A DNA stretch of 27,481 nucleotides from SVQP01 sp045652835 (GTDB taxonomy: Bacteria > Bacillota > Clostridia > Oscillospirales > CAG-272), in assembly GCA_045652835.1 (NCBI GenBank), contig JAZOLE010000121.1:1-27481 (forward strand), written 5' to 3'. Below are positions 8,033 through 16,400 of this stretch, one piece after another. The position numbers and the translations under genes are program-made. A model generated the notes under the pieces. The model was not told the origin of the DNA. It saw only the letters and a list, made by a program, of their open reading frames with translations, and searched no databases. Position 1 is the stretch's first letter; each line of letters opens with the position of its first letter.

Positions 8033-8707
8033 ATGAACAAAAAAGTTTGGATATATACAGCGGTTGCGTGCGTGCTGCTGGTCGCCTTTGCGGCTTTGAC
8101 CGTTGCCTTGACCTGCGTGGATGTGCGTGCTGCGGGAGAGAGTGGGGCAGAGGTTGGCTTTGCCACGCTCAACGAGGCTGTGTTCAAAGCCATTGGGCAA
8201 GAGGAGATCGGCTTGAAGCTTTCGGATCTGTGCGGTGCTTTGTTGATCGCTGCCGTGGGCGCGTTTGGCGTCACGGGGCTTGTGCAGGTCATTCGCCGCA
8301 AGGGGATCTTGCGCGCGGACAAGGAGCTGTACGTCATGGCAGGGGGATACGTACTGCTGGCGGTGGCGTATCTGTTTTTTGAGATCGTGGTCATCAATTG
8401 CCGTCCCGTACTGGAGGACGGGGAGCTTGCCGCGTCCTATCCGTCCAGCCACGCCATGCTGGCTGTCTCGGTTGCAGGCATGGGCGCTGCGTATTTGTTC
8501 AAATATCTTAAGCCGAAGGTCTGGCATGGCTCACTCGGTAGCTTTTTGATCGGCCTTGCATGCGTCACGGTGTCCTTGCGCCTGTTTAGCGGCGTGCACT
8601 GGCTGACCGATATCGTGGGCGGCGTGCTGCTCGGACTTGTCATTACCTTTGCATATTTGAGTGTGTGTGCCTTGCTTGCGCAGAAAGGGAAGGGGCATGA
8701 AGGGTAA
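8033..8707 (+). CDS. PAP2-family membrane phosphatase
   Basis: A 224-residue polytopic membrane protein of the type 2 phosphatidic acid phosphatase family, which removes phosphate from lipid phosphates such as phosphatidate or undecaprenyl diphosphate at the membrane face. Hydrophobic segments lie near residues 7-28, 65-86, 99-121, 140-156, 168-184 and 193-216. The motifs seen are RP at 124-125 (remnant of KxxxxxxRP; the Lys is not evident), PSSH at 137-140 (PSGH variant) and R183-x5-H189-x3-D193 (RLFSGVHWLTD). The second and third motifs hold the catalytic histidines and are intact. The start is supported by GGAGGG 5 bases upstream. The next gene overlaps it by 11 bases, so they form an operon. 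The substrate cannot be told from sequence. Confidence 0.87.
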   Translation: MNKKVWIYTAVACVLLVAFAALTVALTCVDVRAAGESGAEVGFATLNEAVFKAIGQEEIGLKLSDLCGALLIAAVGAFGVTGLVQVIRRKGILRADKELYVMAGGYVLLAVAYLFFEIVVINCRPVLEDGELAASYPSSHAMLAVSVAGMGAAYLFKYLKPKVWHGSLGSFLIGLACVTVSLRLFSGVHWLTDIVGGVLLGLVITFAYLSVCALLAQKGKGHEG

Positions 8708-9176
8708 AATTTTTCTTTCGCTGATCGTCGGAGGTGCGGGTGGCGTTGCCGCGCTTGTGGTGGGCTTGCTGCTCGCGCCCGAAATCGCGATTTGGCTGGG
8801 ACTTTTGGCGTTTGCGTTGATCGCAATCGCCATGCACGTCATTCTGTCGATCACCGAGGCGCGCTTGAACAAGCAGTATGCCAAAATCGAGCGTACGCTG
8901 CAAAGCCCGGTGATCTATCAAACCATTGCAAACTTCAATCTTGGCGGTAGCGTTGTACACGGCAAGGTGTATCTGTGCCGTGACGGCATTGTGTTTGCCA
9001 CAATCGAGCATACCCCCTATGCCGTGCAGAAAATCCCCTCGGATCAGCTTGCAAGATACGAGCAGGACGAAATACACCTGCGCCTTTATACCAAGGACGG
9101 CAAGGAATACCACCTTGTGCTGCCCGACGCCCCCGAGGTCGTGGAGATCATCAGGAAAAATTATTGGAATGCATAA
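8697..9176 (+). CDS. Small membrane protein of unknown function (two N-terminal helices, soluble C-terminal domain)
   Basis: A 159-residue protein. The ATG at 8697 is chosen because a purine-rich ribosome site (GAAAGGGAAGGGG) lies just before it; it overlaps the PAP2 gene by 11 bases in another frame. Two membrane helices (about 5-27 and 31-52) are followed by a soluble domain of about 90 residues rich in beta-strand patterns (VHGKVYLCRDGIVFATIEH; IPSDQLARYEQDEIHLRLYT), ending in a short helix. The pattern resembles small PH/GRAM-like membrane-associated domains, but I do not recognise a named family. Coupling to PAP2 suggests an envelope role. Its stop directly abuts a 17-base inverted repeat. 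Confidence 0.72.
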   Translation: MKGKIFLSLIVGGAGGVAALVVGLLLAPEIAIWLGLLAFALIAIAMHVILSITEARLNKQYAKIERTLQSPVIYQTIANFNLGGSVVHGKVYLCRDGIVFATIEHTPYAVQKIPSDQLARYEQDEIHLRLYTKDGKEYHLVLPDAPEVVEIIRKNYWNA

Positions 9177-9226
9177 AAAAGAAGGATTGTCATGGGAATG
9201 ATAAATTATCGGGGAATTTAGCGAAA

Positions 9227-9270
9227 ATCAAGGATTGTACCACTTGGATGCAGTCCTTGATCGTTTTTTT
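9227..9270 (+). terminator. Rho-independent terminator of the PAP2 operon
   Basis: ATCAAGGATTG at 9227-9237 pairs, with one mismatch, with CAGTCCTTGAT at 9251-9261. Seven T residues follow at 9264-9270. Confidence 0.75.
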
Positions 9271-9279
9271 GAATAGTTG

Positions 9280-9394
9280 CCGCAGGGGCGGGCGATCACT
9301 GATCGCCCCTACGACTGTTTTTGTTTGGGTTTTGCGTATCAAACCCACAGCATAGACACTTGTAGGGGCGATCAGTGATCGCCCGCCCCTGCGG
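9280..9394. repeat. Paired palindromic intergenic repeat (GTAGGGGCG family), copy pair 2
   Basis: A 33-base unit at 9362-9394, beginning GTAGGGGCGATCAGTG, is a perfect inverse copy of 9280-9312, with a 49-base spacer. Each unit contains its own hairpin, GGCGATCA/TGATCGCC around one central base. The perfect identity of the two arms indicates recent formation or ongoing correction between them. Confidence 0.88.
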
Positions 9395-9415
9395 TAATTA
9401 CTATTTGAAAACATG

Positions 9416-9440
9416 AAGGGATGCTTTAAAAGCAGCCCTT
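9416..9440 (-). terminator. Possible weak terminator of the metF-metH operon
   Basis: AAGGG and GCTTT pair with AAAGC and CCCTT around a single A, interrupted by a 2-base mismatch. On the - strand only a short, broken T tract follows, so this is a tentative 3' end for the metF-metH-LURP operon. Confidence 0.3.
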
Positions 9441-9495
9441 TGTTCAATTTTCGCCTCTAATTTGTCAGCCCGATATGACAATCCTTCTTTTCTGT

Positions 9496-9972
9496 TTAGT
9501 TATCCTGACTGTCCAGCACGCAATCGATGATGACGGCTACAGCAAGCACAGCCACGGGATCGTACGCGCGGTCATCCACGCTGATCTCGTAAGTGTCTCC
9601 CCAAGTAAACCATTGCTTTTGCACCGAGGCGACAAGGCGACCTGCGTCGGTGATCTCATAATCGTGGTCAAAGAAATCACCCTGTACTTCCCAGCCGGGA
9701 CCCTCGACCGTGTAATACGGCTTGAACATGGAAAATTCCTTGACTACCGTAGCCTCGATCTCGCCATTCTTGACGATGTGGTAGCGCGGACGGAAGCGGA
9801 ACACCTCCTGCTCAATGCGGTAAAGCTCGTTTCCGTTTCGGTCAAAAACGGTCAGCTTTTTGCCAAACGAGAACAATGCGCCCTTGATGGTGAACAGCTC
9901 GTTTTCAAGGCTGTCGTAAACCGAGAAGGAATCGTTCCAGGAAAAGATTTTTTGCTTGATATAAAGCTTCAT
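9496..9972 (-). CDS. LURP-one-related (YxjI-like) family protein
   Basis: A 158-residue protein resembling the LURP-one-related/YxjI family, small beta-barrel (tubby-like) proteins. Motifs seen: MKLYIKQKIFSWNDSFSVYD, VFDRNGNELYRIEQEVFRFR, WEVQGDFFDHDYEI and VSVDDRAYDP-like VDDRAYDPVAVLAVAVIID at the end, where the last stretch is a hydrophobic C-terminal helix typical of the family. The start at 9972 follows AAAGGAG and overlaps the metH stop by ATGA, so it is translationally coupled to metH. Family function is poorly known (possible lipid or membrane association), and nothing here ties it to methionine synthesis except operon position. Confidence 0.85.
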   Translation of the reverse strand: MKLYIKQKIFSWNDSFSVYDSLENELFTIKGALFSFGKKLTVFDRNGNELYRIEQEVFRFRPRYHIVKNGEIEATVVKEFSMFKPYYTVEGPGWEVQGDFFDHDYEITDAGRLVASVQKQWFTWGDTYEISVDDRAYDPVAVLAVAVIIDCVLDSQDN

Positions 9973-12365
9973 GATAGCTCCTTTCGTACGCGTTCTGCGT
10001 ATCTGACGGTTTCCATGGCGTCGCTGCCAAAGTGATCTGCGCCGATGCGTGCGGCATAGTCCGCGGTCAGCACCGCGCCGCCCACAACGATGCGGCAATC
10101 GGGGGCTTGCTCGCGAAGCAGCGCAATGGTGCGCTCCATGGCGGGCACGGTGGTGGTCATCAGCGCACTCAAACCGCAAAGCGGTGCGCTATGCGTAAGC
10201 ACCGCTGCCACAATATCCTCGGCAGGCACGTTGCGGCCAAGGTCAACAACCTTGAAATTGTAGTTTTCCAAGAGTAGCTTGACGATGTTTTTGCCGATAT
10301 CGTGCACGTCGCCCTCCACCGTTGCAAGCACAAAGGGCATCTGCGTGCCGTCCTCGTCACTTTGCGTGCTTGCCTGCGCCTTGATGCGTGCAAAGGCTGC
10401 CTTGGCGGCTTCTGCGGCAAGCAACAGCTGGGGCAGGTAAAGCTGCTTTGCTTCAAAGCGCGCGCCTACCAAGTCCAGCACGGGAATGATGTGGGTGTTG
10501 ATGATATCCAAGGGCGCGTGTGTTTGAAGCAGCGCGTCTGTCTCTCGCGCGGCTACTTCGGCAAGCCCCTTGAGAATGGCGTGCTGCAAAGGGGGCAGCG
10601 CGTCCTTTTGCGTCGCTTGCGGCGCGTTTGTCGATGCGCCAACGGGTGTGACGCGCGAGATGTAGTCAGCGCAGCCTGCGTCCAAGCCGTGCAGGGCAAG
10701 GAAGGAGAGGTATGCGTTGCGCATGGCGGCGGAATTCGGATTCATAATGGCTGCGGAAAGCCCGTTTTCCATGGCGAGCGTGAAGAAATGGCTATTGAGC
10801 ACCTCTCGCTCGGGCAGCCCGAACGATACGTTGGAAACGCCCAGCACGGTATGGCAGCCCATGTGCTCGCGGATATATTTGAGCGCGCGCAGAGTGTGCA
10901 CGGCAGCCTGCGGATCGGTGCTGACCGTCATGGTCAGCGTGTCGAAAACAATGTCCTTTTTGTCAATGCCGTAGCGTGCAGCCTCTTGCAAAATGCGCTC
11001 GGCTATCTGTATGCGTCCCTGGGCGGTCTCGGGAATGCCGCGCTCGTCCAGCGTCAGCGCAACCACTACGCCGCCGTACTTTTTGACCAAAGGGAACACG
11101 GCATCCATGCTCTCCTGCTTGCCCGATACCGAGTTGATCATGGCTTTGCCCACGTAAGAGCGCAACGCGCGCTCCATGGCAGCGGGATCGGCGGTGTCGA
11201 TCTGCAGGGGCAGATCGCTTACGGCTTGCAATGCAGAGACCGTGCGGCAGAGCAAGCTCGGTTCGTCAATTTCGGGAATGCCCACGTTGACGTCGAGTAG
11301 GTGCACGCCCTGTTCGGCTTGCGCCAAGCCTTGCTCCAAAATATAGGGCATGTCGCCCTCGACCAGCGCTTGCTTGAAACGCTTTTTGCCCGTGGGATTG
11401 ATGCGCTCGCCAATCAGCAAGGGCGTGCTGCCAAAGCGTACGGCATGCGTATAGGATGACACGAGCGTGTCGTTTTTCTTTTCTATGGGTGTAGGGGTGA
11501 GGTTTCGGATACGCGCAGCGGTCGCTGCAATGTGTGCGGGCGTTGTGCCGCAGCAGCCGCCCGGCAGGCGCACGCCAAGAGAAACTGCCTGTGCCATGAC
11601 CTCGGCAAAGCCGTCTGCGTCTACGTCATACACTGTGTTGCCCTGTGCGTCGGTGCGTGGAAGCCCTGCGTTGGGCATGAGCAGCACGGGTACGGATGCG
11701 CAATCGAGCAGGCGTTTGGCAACCTCGATCAGCTGGCGAGGTCCCAGCGAGCAGTTTGCACCGATCGCGTCAGCGCCCATGCCCTCCAGCATGGCAACCA
11801 TCGCCTCCGGCTCAGCGCCCGTCATCAGCTTGCCGTCGGCTCCGTATACGTTGGAAACGAACACGGGCAGACAGCAGTTCTCCTTGACCGCTAAAAGTGC
11901 CGCCTTGGTCTCGGCGCAATCGTTCATGGTCTCAATCAGCACAAGATCCGCGCCGGCATCTTTGCCAATGCGCACGATCTGGGCAAATGCTGCCACCGCG
12001 TCCTCAAAATCAAGGTCGCCGTAAGGACGCAAAAGCTTGCCCGAAGGGCCGATATCCAGCGCAACGTAAGCATCGGTCACGCCCGTCTGGGCAATGGCTG
12101 CGCGCACGTTTTGCACGGCTGCAGGAATGATCTCGCGCAGCTCATCCTGTGTATAGTGCCACGGATTTGCGCCAAAGGTGTTGGTGCTGATAATGCGGCT
12201 GCCCGCCTCAAGATACGCGCGATGTATGCTGCGCACCACCTCGGGGCGCGAAAGATTCCAGCGCTCGGGCTGCTCACCCGCGCCAAGCCCCGCGGCTTGC
12301 AGCAGCGTGCCCATGCCGCCGTCCATGCATATGATATTGTCGGATAAAAGTTCTTTTAAGGACAT
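9969..12365 (-). CDS. metH: Cobalamin-dependent methionine synthase, short form without activation domain
   Basis: A 798-residue enzyme transferring a methyl group from methyltetrahydrofolate via cobalamin to homocysteine. Domains: homocysteine-binding barrel (about 1-290) with zinc ligands C205, C271 and C272 (GANCSLGP, GGCCGTTPAHI); pterin-binding barrel (about 312-560; IGERINPTGKKRFK); B12 cap (about 590-660); B12 domain with DVHDIGKN at 686-693, whose H688 is the cobalt ligand. The AdoMet-binding reactivation domain of the long E. coli-type MetH (about 1200 residues) is absent. Short forms are known in anaerobic Firmicutes and Thermotogae, where reactivation is done by a separate protein; none is visible here. 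The start at 12365 is chosen for GGAGG 6 bases upstream over an upstream TTG. metF lies 24 bases upstream in the same operon. Confidence 0.95.
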   Translation of the reverse strand: MSLKELLSDNIICMDGGMGTLLQAAGLGAGEQPERWNLSRPEVVRSIHRAYLEAGSRIISTNTFGANPWHYTQDELREIIPAAVQNVRAAIAQTGVTDAYVALDIGPSGKLLRPYGDLDFEDAVAAFAQIVRIGKDAGADLVLIETMNDCAETKAALLAVKENCCLPVFVSNVYGADGKLMTGAEPEAMVAMLEGMGADAIGANCSLGPRQLIEVAKRLLDCASVPVLLMPNAGLPRTDAQGNTVYDVDADGFAEVMAQAVSLGVRLPGGCCGTTPAHIAATAARIRNLTPTPIEKKNDTLVSSYTHAVRFGSTPLLIGERINPTGKKRFKQALVEGDMPYILEQGLAQAEQGVHLLDVNVGIPEIDEPSLLCRTVSALQAVSDLPLQIDTADPAAMERALRSYVGKAMINSVSGKQESMDAVFPLVKKYGGVVVALTLDERGIPETAQGRIQIAERILQEAARYGIDKKDIVFDTLTMTVSTDPQAAVHTLRALKYIREHMGCHTVLGVSNVSFGLPEREVLNSHFFTLAMENGLSAAIMNPNSAAMRNAYLSFLALHGLDAGCADYISRVTPVGASTNAPQATQKDALPPLQHAILKGLAEVAARETDALLQTHAPLDIINTHIIPVLDLVGARFEAKQLYLPQLLLAAEAAKAAFARIKAQASTQSDEDGTQMPFVLATVEGDVHDIGKNIVKLLLENYNFKVVDLGRNVPAEDIVAAVLTHSAPLCGLSALMTTTVPAMERTIALLREQAPDCRIVVGGAVLTADYAARIGADHFGSDAMETVRYAERVRKELS

Positions 12366-12389
12366 GAAATGCCTCCAAAGCAAATGAAA

Positions 12390-13268
12390 TTATTTGCCCA
12401 GAATGTCGGACAGGTTTGCCATAATGGCGGCTGCCACCTCGGGCTTGTTCATGGAATACACGTGCACGTTGGTCACGTTGTTGGCAAACAGGTCAATGAT
12501 CTGATCGGTTGCGTAGGCAATGCCTGCTTGCTTCATAGCGGCAGGATCATTCCCAAACTTATCCACAAGGCTTAAAAATCTGCGCGGCATGTGCGAGCCT
12601 GAAAGGCTTACGGCACGCTCGACCTGCGAGGCGTTTGTGATGGGCATAATACCTGCCACCACAGGCACGGTAATGCCTGCCTCGCGTGCCTTGTAAAGGA
12701 AATTATAGAGCAGATTGTTGTCAAAAAACATCTGCGTGGTCAAAAAGTCGCAGCCTGCATCCACCTTTTCGGCAAGGTAGCGCAGATCCTCCTTTTGGTT
12801 TTTGCTCTCGGGGTGCACCTCGGGGTAGCAAGCGCCGCCAATGCAAAAGTCCGCGCCGCTGTTTTTCAATTCGCGCACAAGGTCAATGGCGTGGTGATAT
12901 GCCCAATCCGTGCGGTCCGCACCCTGCATGTGCGCAGGAATATCACCGCGCAATGCCATAACGTTTTGGATGCCTGCCGCCTTGATCGCCTCAATTTGCG
13001 ATGCAACCGTTTGCTTGGTGGAGGACACGCAGGTCAGGTGCGCAAGCATGGGCACGTTATAGGTGTCTTTGATGCGACTTGCGATCTCCAAGGTGTATTT
13101 ACTTGTGCCGCCGCCCGCACCGTAGGTCACGCTCATAAAGGGCGGCTGCAGCGAGGCGATCTGCATGGTCGCTTGCTCCACGCTTGCAAATGCCGAGTCG
13201 GTTTTGGGAGGGAATACCTCAAAGGAAAGCGAAAGCTTGCCGCTATGTAAAATGCTTGTCAGCTTCAT
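12390..13268 (-). CDS. metF: Methylenetetrahydrofolate reductase
   Basis: A 292-residue flavin-dependent TIM-barrel enzyme that reduces 5,10-methylene- to 5-methyltetrahydrofolate, the methyl donor for MetH encoded next. Family hallmarks: LSFEVFPPKTDSA (residues about 14-26, with the catalytic Glu), SVTYGAGGGTSKYTLE, PMLAHLTCVS, ALRGDIP and FLTTQMFFDN. The length is normal for bacterial MetF. The start follows a weak GGAG. A perfect consensus promoter lies 36-64 bases upstream, so the leader is short and leaves no room for a SAM or T-box riboswitch. Electron donor (NADH, or ferredoxin via partners) cannot be told; no MetV partner is adjacent. Confidence 0.96.
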   Translation of the reverse strand: MKLTSILHSGKLSLSFEVFPPKTDSAFASVEQATMQIASLQPPFMSVTYGAGGGTSKYTLEIASRIKDTYNVPMLAHLTCVSSTKQTVASQIEAIKAAGIQNVMALRGDIPAHMQGADRTDWAYHHAIDLVRELKNSGADFCIGGACYPEVHPESKNQKEDLRYLAEKVDAGCDFLTTQMFFDNNLLYNFLYKAREAGITVPVVAGIMPITNASQVERAVSLSGSHMPRRFLSLVDKFGNDPAAMKQAGIAYATDQIIDLFANNVTNVHVYSMNKPEVAAAIMANLSDILGK

Positions 13269-13303
13269 ATCCGTGCACTCCGTGTCAAAAATTCGTTCAT
13301 TTT

Positions 13304-13332
13304 ATTATACACCTTTTGCAAAAGCGTGTCAA
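13304..13332 (-). promoter_or_regulatory. Consensus sigma-A promoter of the metF-metH operon
   Basis: On the - strand TTGACA (13332-13327) and TATAAT (13309-13304) are separated by 17 bases, a perfect consensus match. It diverges from the promoter at 13351-13379. Confidence 0.9.
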
Positions 13333-13350
13333 GAGATGTGCACAGTTCGC

Positions 13351-13379
13351 TTGACTTTCGCTTGCTTGTGTGGTATAAT
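13351..13379 (+). promoter_or_regulatory. Sigma-A promoter of the discoidin-domain surface protein gene
   Basis: TTGACT at 13351-13356 and TATAAT at 13374-13379 have a 17-base spacer. Only 18 bases separate it from the -35 box of the divergent metF promoter, so one regulator or polymerase interference could affect both. Confidence 0.88.
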
Positions 13380-13411
13380 TGCTATATAACCGATAAAAAA
13401 GGAGAGACATT

Positions 13412-16400
13412 ATGGTAAAATTGACAGTAAAGCGTATTTTGGGTGCCGTCTTTGCACTTGCTATGATAGCGGGATGCGGCGTGATTCCCACGTCGGTTAC
13501 GGCTGCGGATCTGCCTGCGGGGTACGAAAATATCGCAAAGGGTGCCACGGTCACGGTATCCAACGCGTCGGGCAAGACCTCGGGAGAAAACTCCTATGAG
13601 ATGACTGCCGAGAACTGGAGCAAGGCGATGCTGGTGGACGGCAAGCCCAATACCGGTTGGTCAACCAATCCTTACGACGTGGAGACCGATAAAAACAAGC
13701 CCGTGAGCGTGACCTTGGATCTTGGCAAGGCAACCGAGATCGGCTGCGTTGTGGTCGCGCCCATTCAAAGCGGCAGAAATTTCCCTGTGACTTATACGGT
13801 AAGCGTTTCCTTGGATAACGAGAGCTATACCGAGGTGGGGCGCAGCGAGGGCAATCCCGCTGTCAAAAATGAGGCGGACGTGCACAACTTTACGCCTGTG
13901 CAGGCAAGATACGTGCAGATTTACGTCAGTGAGCGTTATGCTGTAGAGTCCGCAGGCGGAGGACAGTCGTCGGACGGACTTTTGGTGCAGCTCAGTGAAA
14001 TTGAGATCTACGGCAAAGCAGTTCAAAAGGCAGAGCTCAACAAGCACGCGCTGGAGCTGGTTGTGGGCGAGAGCGCACAGCTGGAAATGCTGCTTTCTGG
14101 CTTTGCAAGCACGCCGAGCGTCAGCTGGAGCAGCGATAAGGGAGGTGTTGCAGCCGTGGATGCTAACGGCAAGGTGACAGCCAAGGCAAAGGGCGAGGCA
14201 ATCATTACTGCCAAGGCAGGAAACGTGACAGAGACCTGTCGCGTGCAGGTTGTGGACGCAAAGGCGCGTTTTGACGAGAATATCATGATCTCGATCTTCT
14301 GGCCGCCTACCAAGAACTATATCAATGACGAGCAGTATAAGCTGATGGCGGACGCAGGCATTACCTACGTTATGGGATCGGGCGACGCCTTGGGCGATAA
14401 GCACGTGCAGGAAAAGATGCTGGAGCTTTGTGACAAGTACGGCATGTTAATGACAGTTGGCGACTACCGTCTTGGCGGCAATCTCTTGAACATGAGCGAG
14501 CAGGATATTTTGGCGGTTGTGGAGGAATACAAGAACGTGCCCGGTGTGGGTGGCTATTATATGCTGGATGAGCCGTATAACCCCAATACCTTTATTGAGG
14601 CGTATCGCGTGCTCAAGTCCGCGGAGCCGGATAAGTATATGCACCTCAATTTCCTGCCTTCCGGCTCTTATCCCAATCTGGATACCTATATCAGCCAGAT
14701 GGACGACTGGTGCAAGCTTTGCGCCTCTACAGGCTATCCGCTGGATTATTTGATGTATGACCGCTATCCTTACGGCGTAGCGGCAGGCAGCATGGACAGA
14801 GTCGGCTTCCTTTCCAATATGGATGCCTGCCATGACGTAGGCCTTGCCAATGACGTCAAAACGGGCGCGTATATCCAAAGCGTCTGCATTCCCGGCGGCT
14901 TCCGCCGCCCGACTGATAGCGAGATCCGCTATGAGATCTATATGTACTTGGCATACGGCTATAAGCAGATCTCTTATTTTACGTGGTTTACCCCCGTGGA
15001 TCGCTCCGAGCCGTTTGCGGACGGCATCATTTCTCCGACCGGTGTGCCCAACAAGCATTACGCAGCGGTCAGTAAGGTCAATCACGAGGTGCTTGCGCTG
15101 GGCAAGACCTTGGTCAACTGCGATGCACTTGAGATCTATCTGAATGGCGAGACTTGGGGACAGGAAGGCATTCCCGAGGATTTCTTGGTACAGCCTACAG
15201 ATAATAAGAATTATACCGTTTCGCTGCTCAAGGATAAAGAGAGCGGCAGAAACTACCTGATGGTAGTCAACAATAATTTCTCCAAGGAGCAGACCGTTAC
15301 CTTACAGCTTGACGCATCCATCACCTCTCTTGAGCGTGCAAGCAAGCAGGACGGCAGCTTTAGCAAGGTTGGCATTGACGGCGGTAAGCTTACGCTGACG
15401 CTGGCGGCAGGTGACGGTGAGCTGTTTGCGCTGCCCGAGGGCTTGGATTTTGCAGACGAGATCACGCCTGCACCCGTAGGCACCAATCTTGCCAAGGATG
15501 CAGAGATCACCTGCGACAGCTCCACGGGTACCTCCAATCAGTACATGAACAACCTCAATGACGGTGAGCGCGAGTGCGAGGAAAACGGCACGCTGGGCTG
15601 GGCATCCAATGGCCCCAGAGAATCCGTCATCGTGATCGACATCGGCTATGCAACCAAGCTCAACCGCGTGGATCTTTATCCTGCGGGAACGGGAAAGAAG
15701 CAGGGCAAGAACTTTGGTAAGACCGTCAAGATCAGCGTATCCGAGGACGGCAAGAGCTGGACCGAGGTTGCCGCTCTTGAGAATGTCAACGCAAGAGACG
15801 AGATTCCCAGCATTACCTTTGATGCGGTGCACGCACGCTACGTCAAGCTGGACATGACCGATTACGGCAAGACGCTTGCACTTGCCGAGATTGAGATCTT
15901 TATGGATGACGGCACGGTTGGCGCACCCGGCACCAACAATCAGCCGGCAGAGGAGATCATTTATACCGAGGGCATGAATATTGCCCTGAACAGACCCTTT
16001 GATGTGTCCAGCGAAACGAGTCAGGAATACGTGGCTTGCGGCTGGGCAGGCAAGTTTATCAATGACGGAAACAAGAACAACGGCTGGACGTCAAACGTTA
16101 AGCGCCACAATAAAGAAAACGCTACCGAGTACGTTATCATCGATTTCGGTGACCTGTTTGCGTTGGATAAGGTAGTGGTCACGCCCATTGGCGACCTGTG
16201 GCCCAAGGATTTTGAGATTTTTGTTTCTGTGGACGGCGAAAGCTGGACGTCGATTGACAAGCAGACCGATGCCCAAAAGCCCAATGGCGATTACGTGGTC
16301 ACGCTTGCAAGCCCCGTCGAGGCTGCCATGATCAAGCTTGAGGCTACCAAGCTGCGCAGCACAGCGGCTGACGGTTATATGCTGCAGTTGTCTGAGATCG

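Larger units (their letters stand above)
9177..9491. repeat. 315-base repeat-filled segment bounded by perfect 17-base inverted repeats
   Basis: AAAAGAAGGATTGTCAT at 9177-9193 is exactly repeated in inverse at 9475-9491. The interval fills nearly all the space between two convergent genes, starting right after one stop and ending 4 bases before the other. It holds a terminator, a perfect 33-base inverted pair of the GTAGGGGCG repeat family and a further hairpin, but no open frame of note. It may be a MITE-like insertion with terminal repeats; no target duplication is evident. Confidence 0.6.

Noticed and set aside
13269..13411. SAM or T-box riboswitch ahead of metF
   Set aside because: The consensus promoter lies so close to the start that the transcript leader is only about 30 bases.
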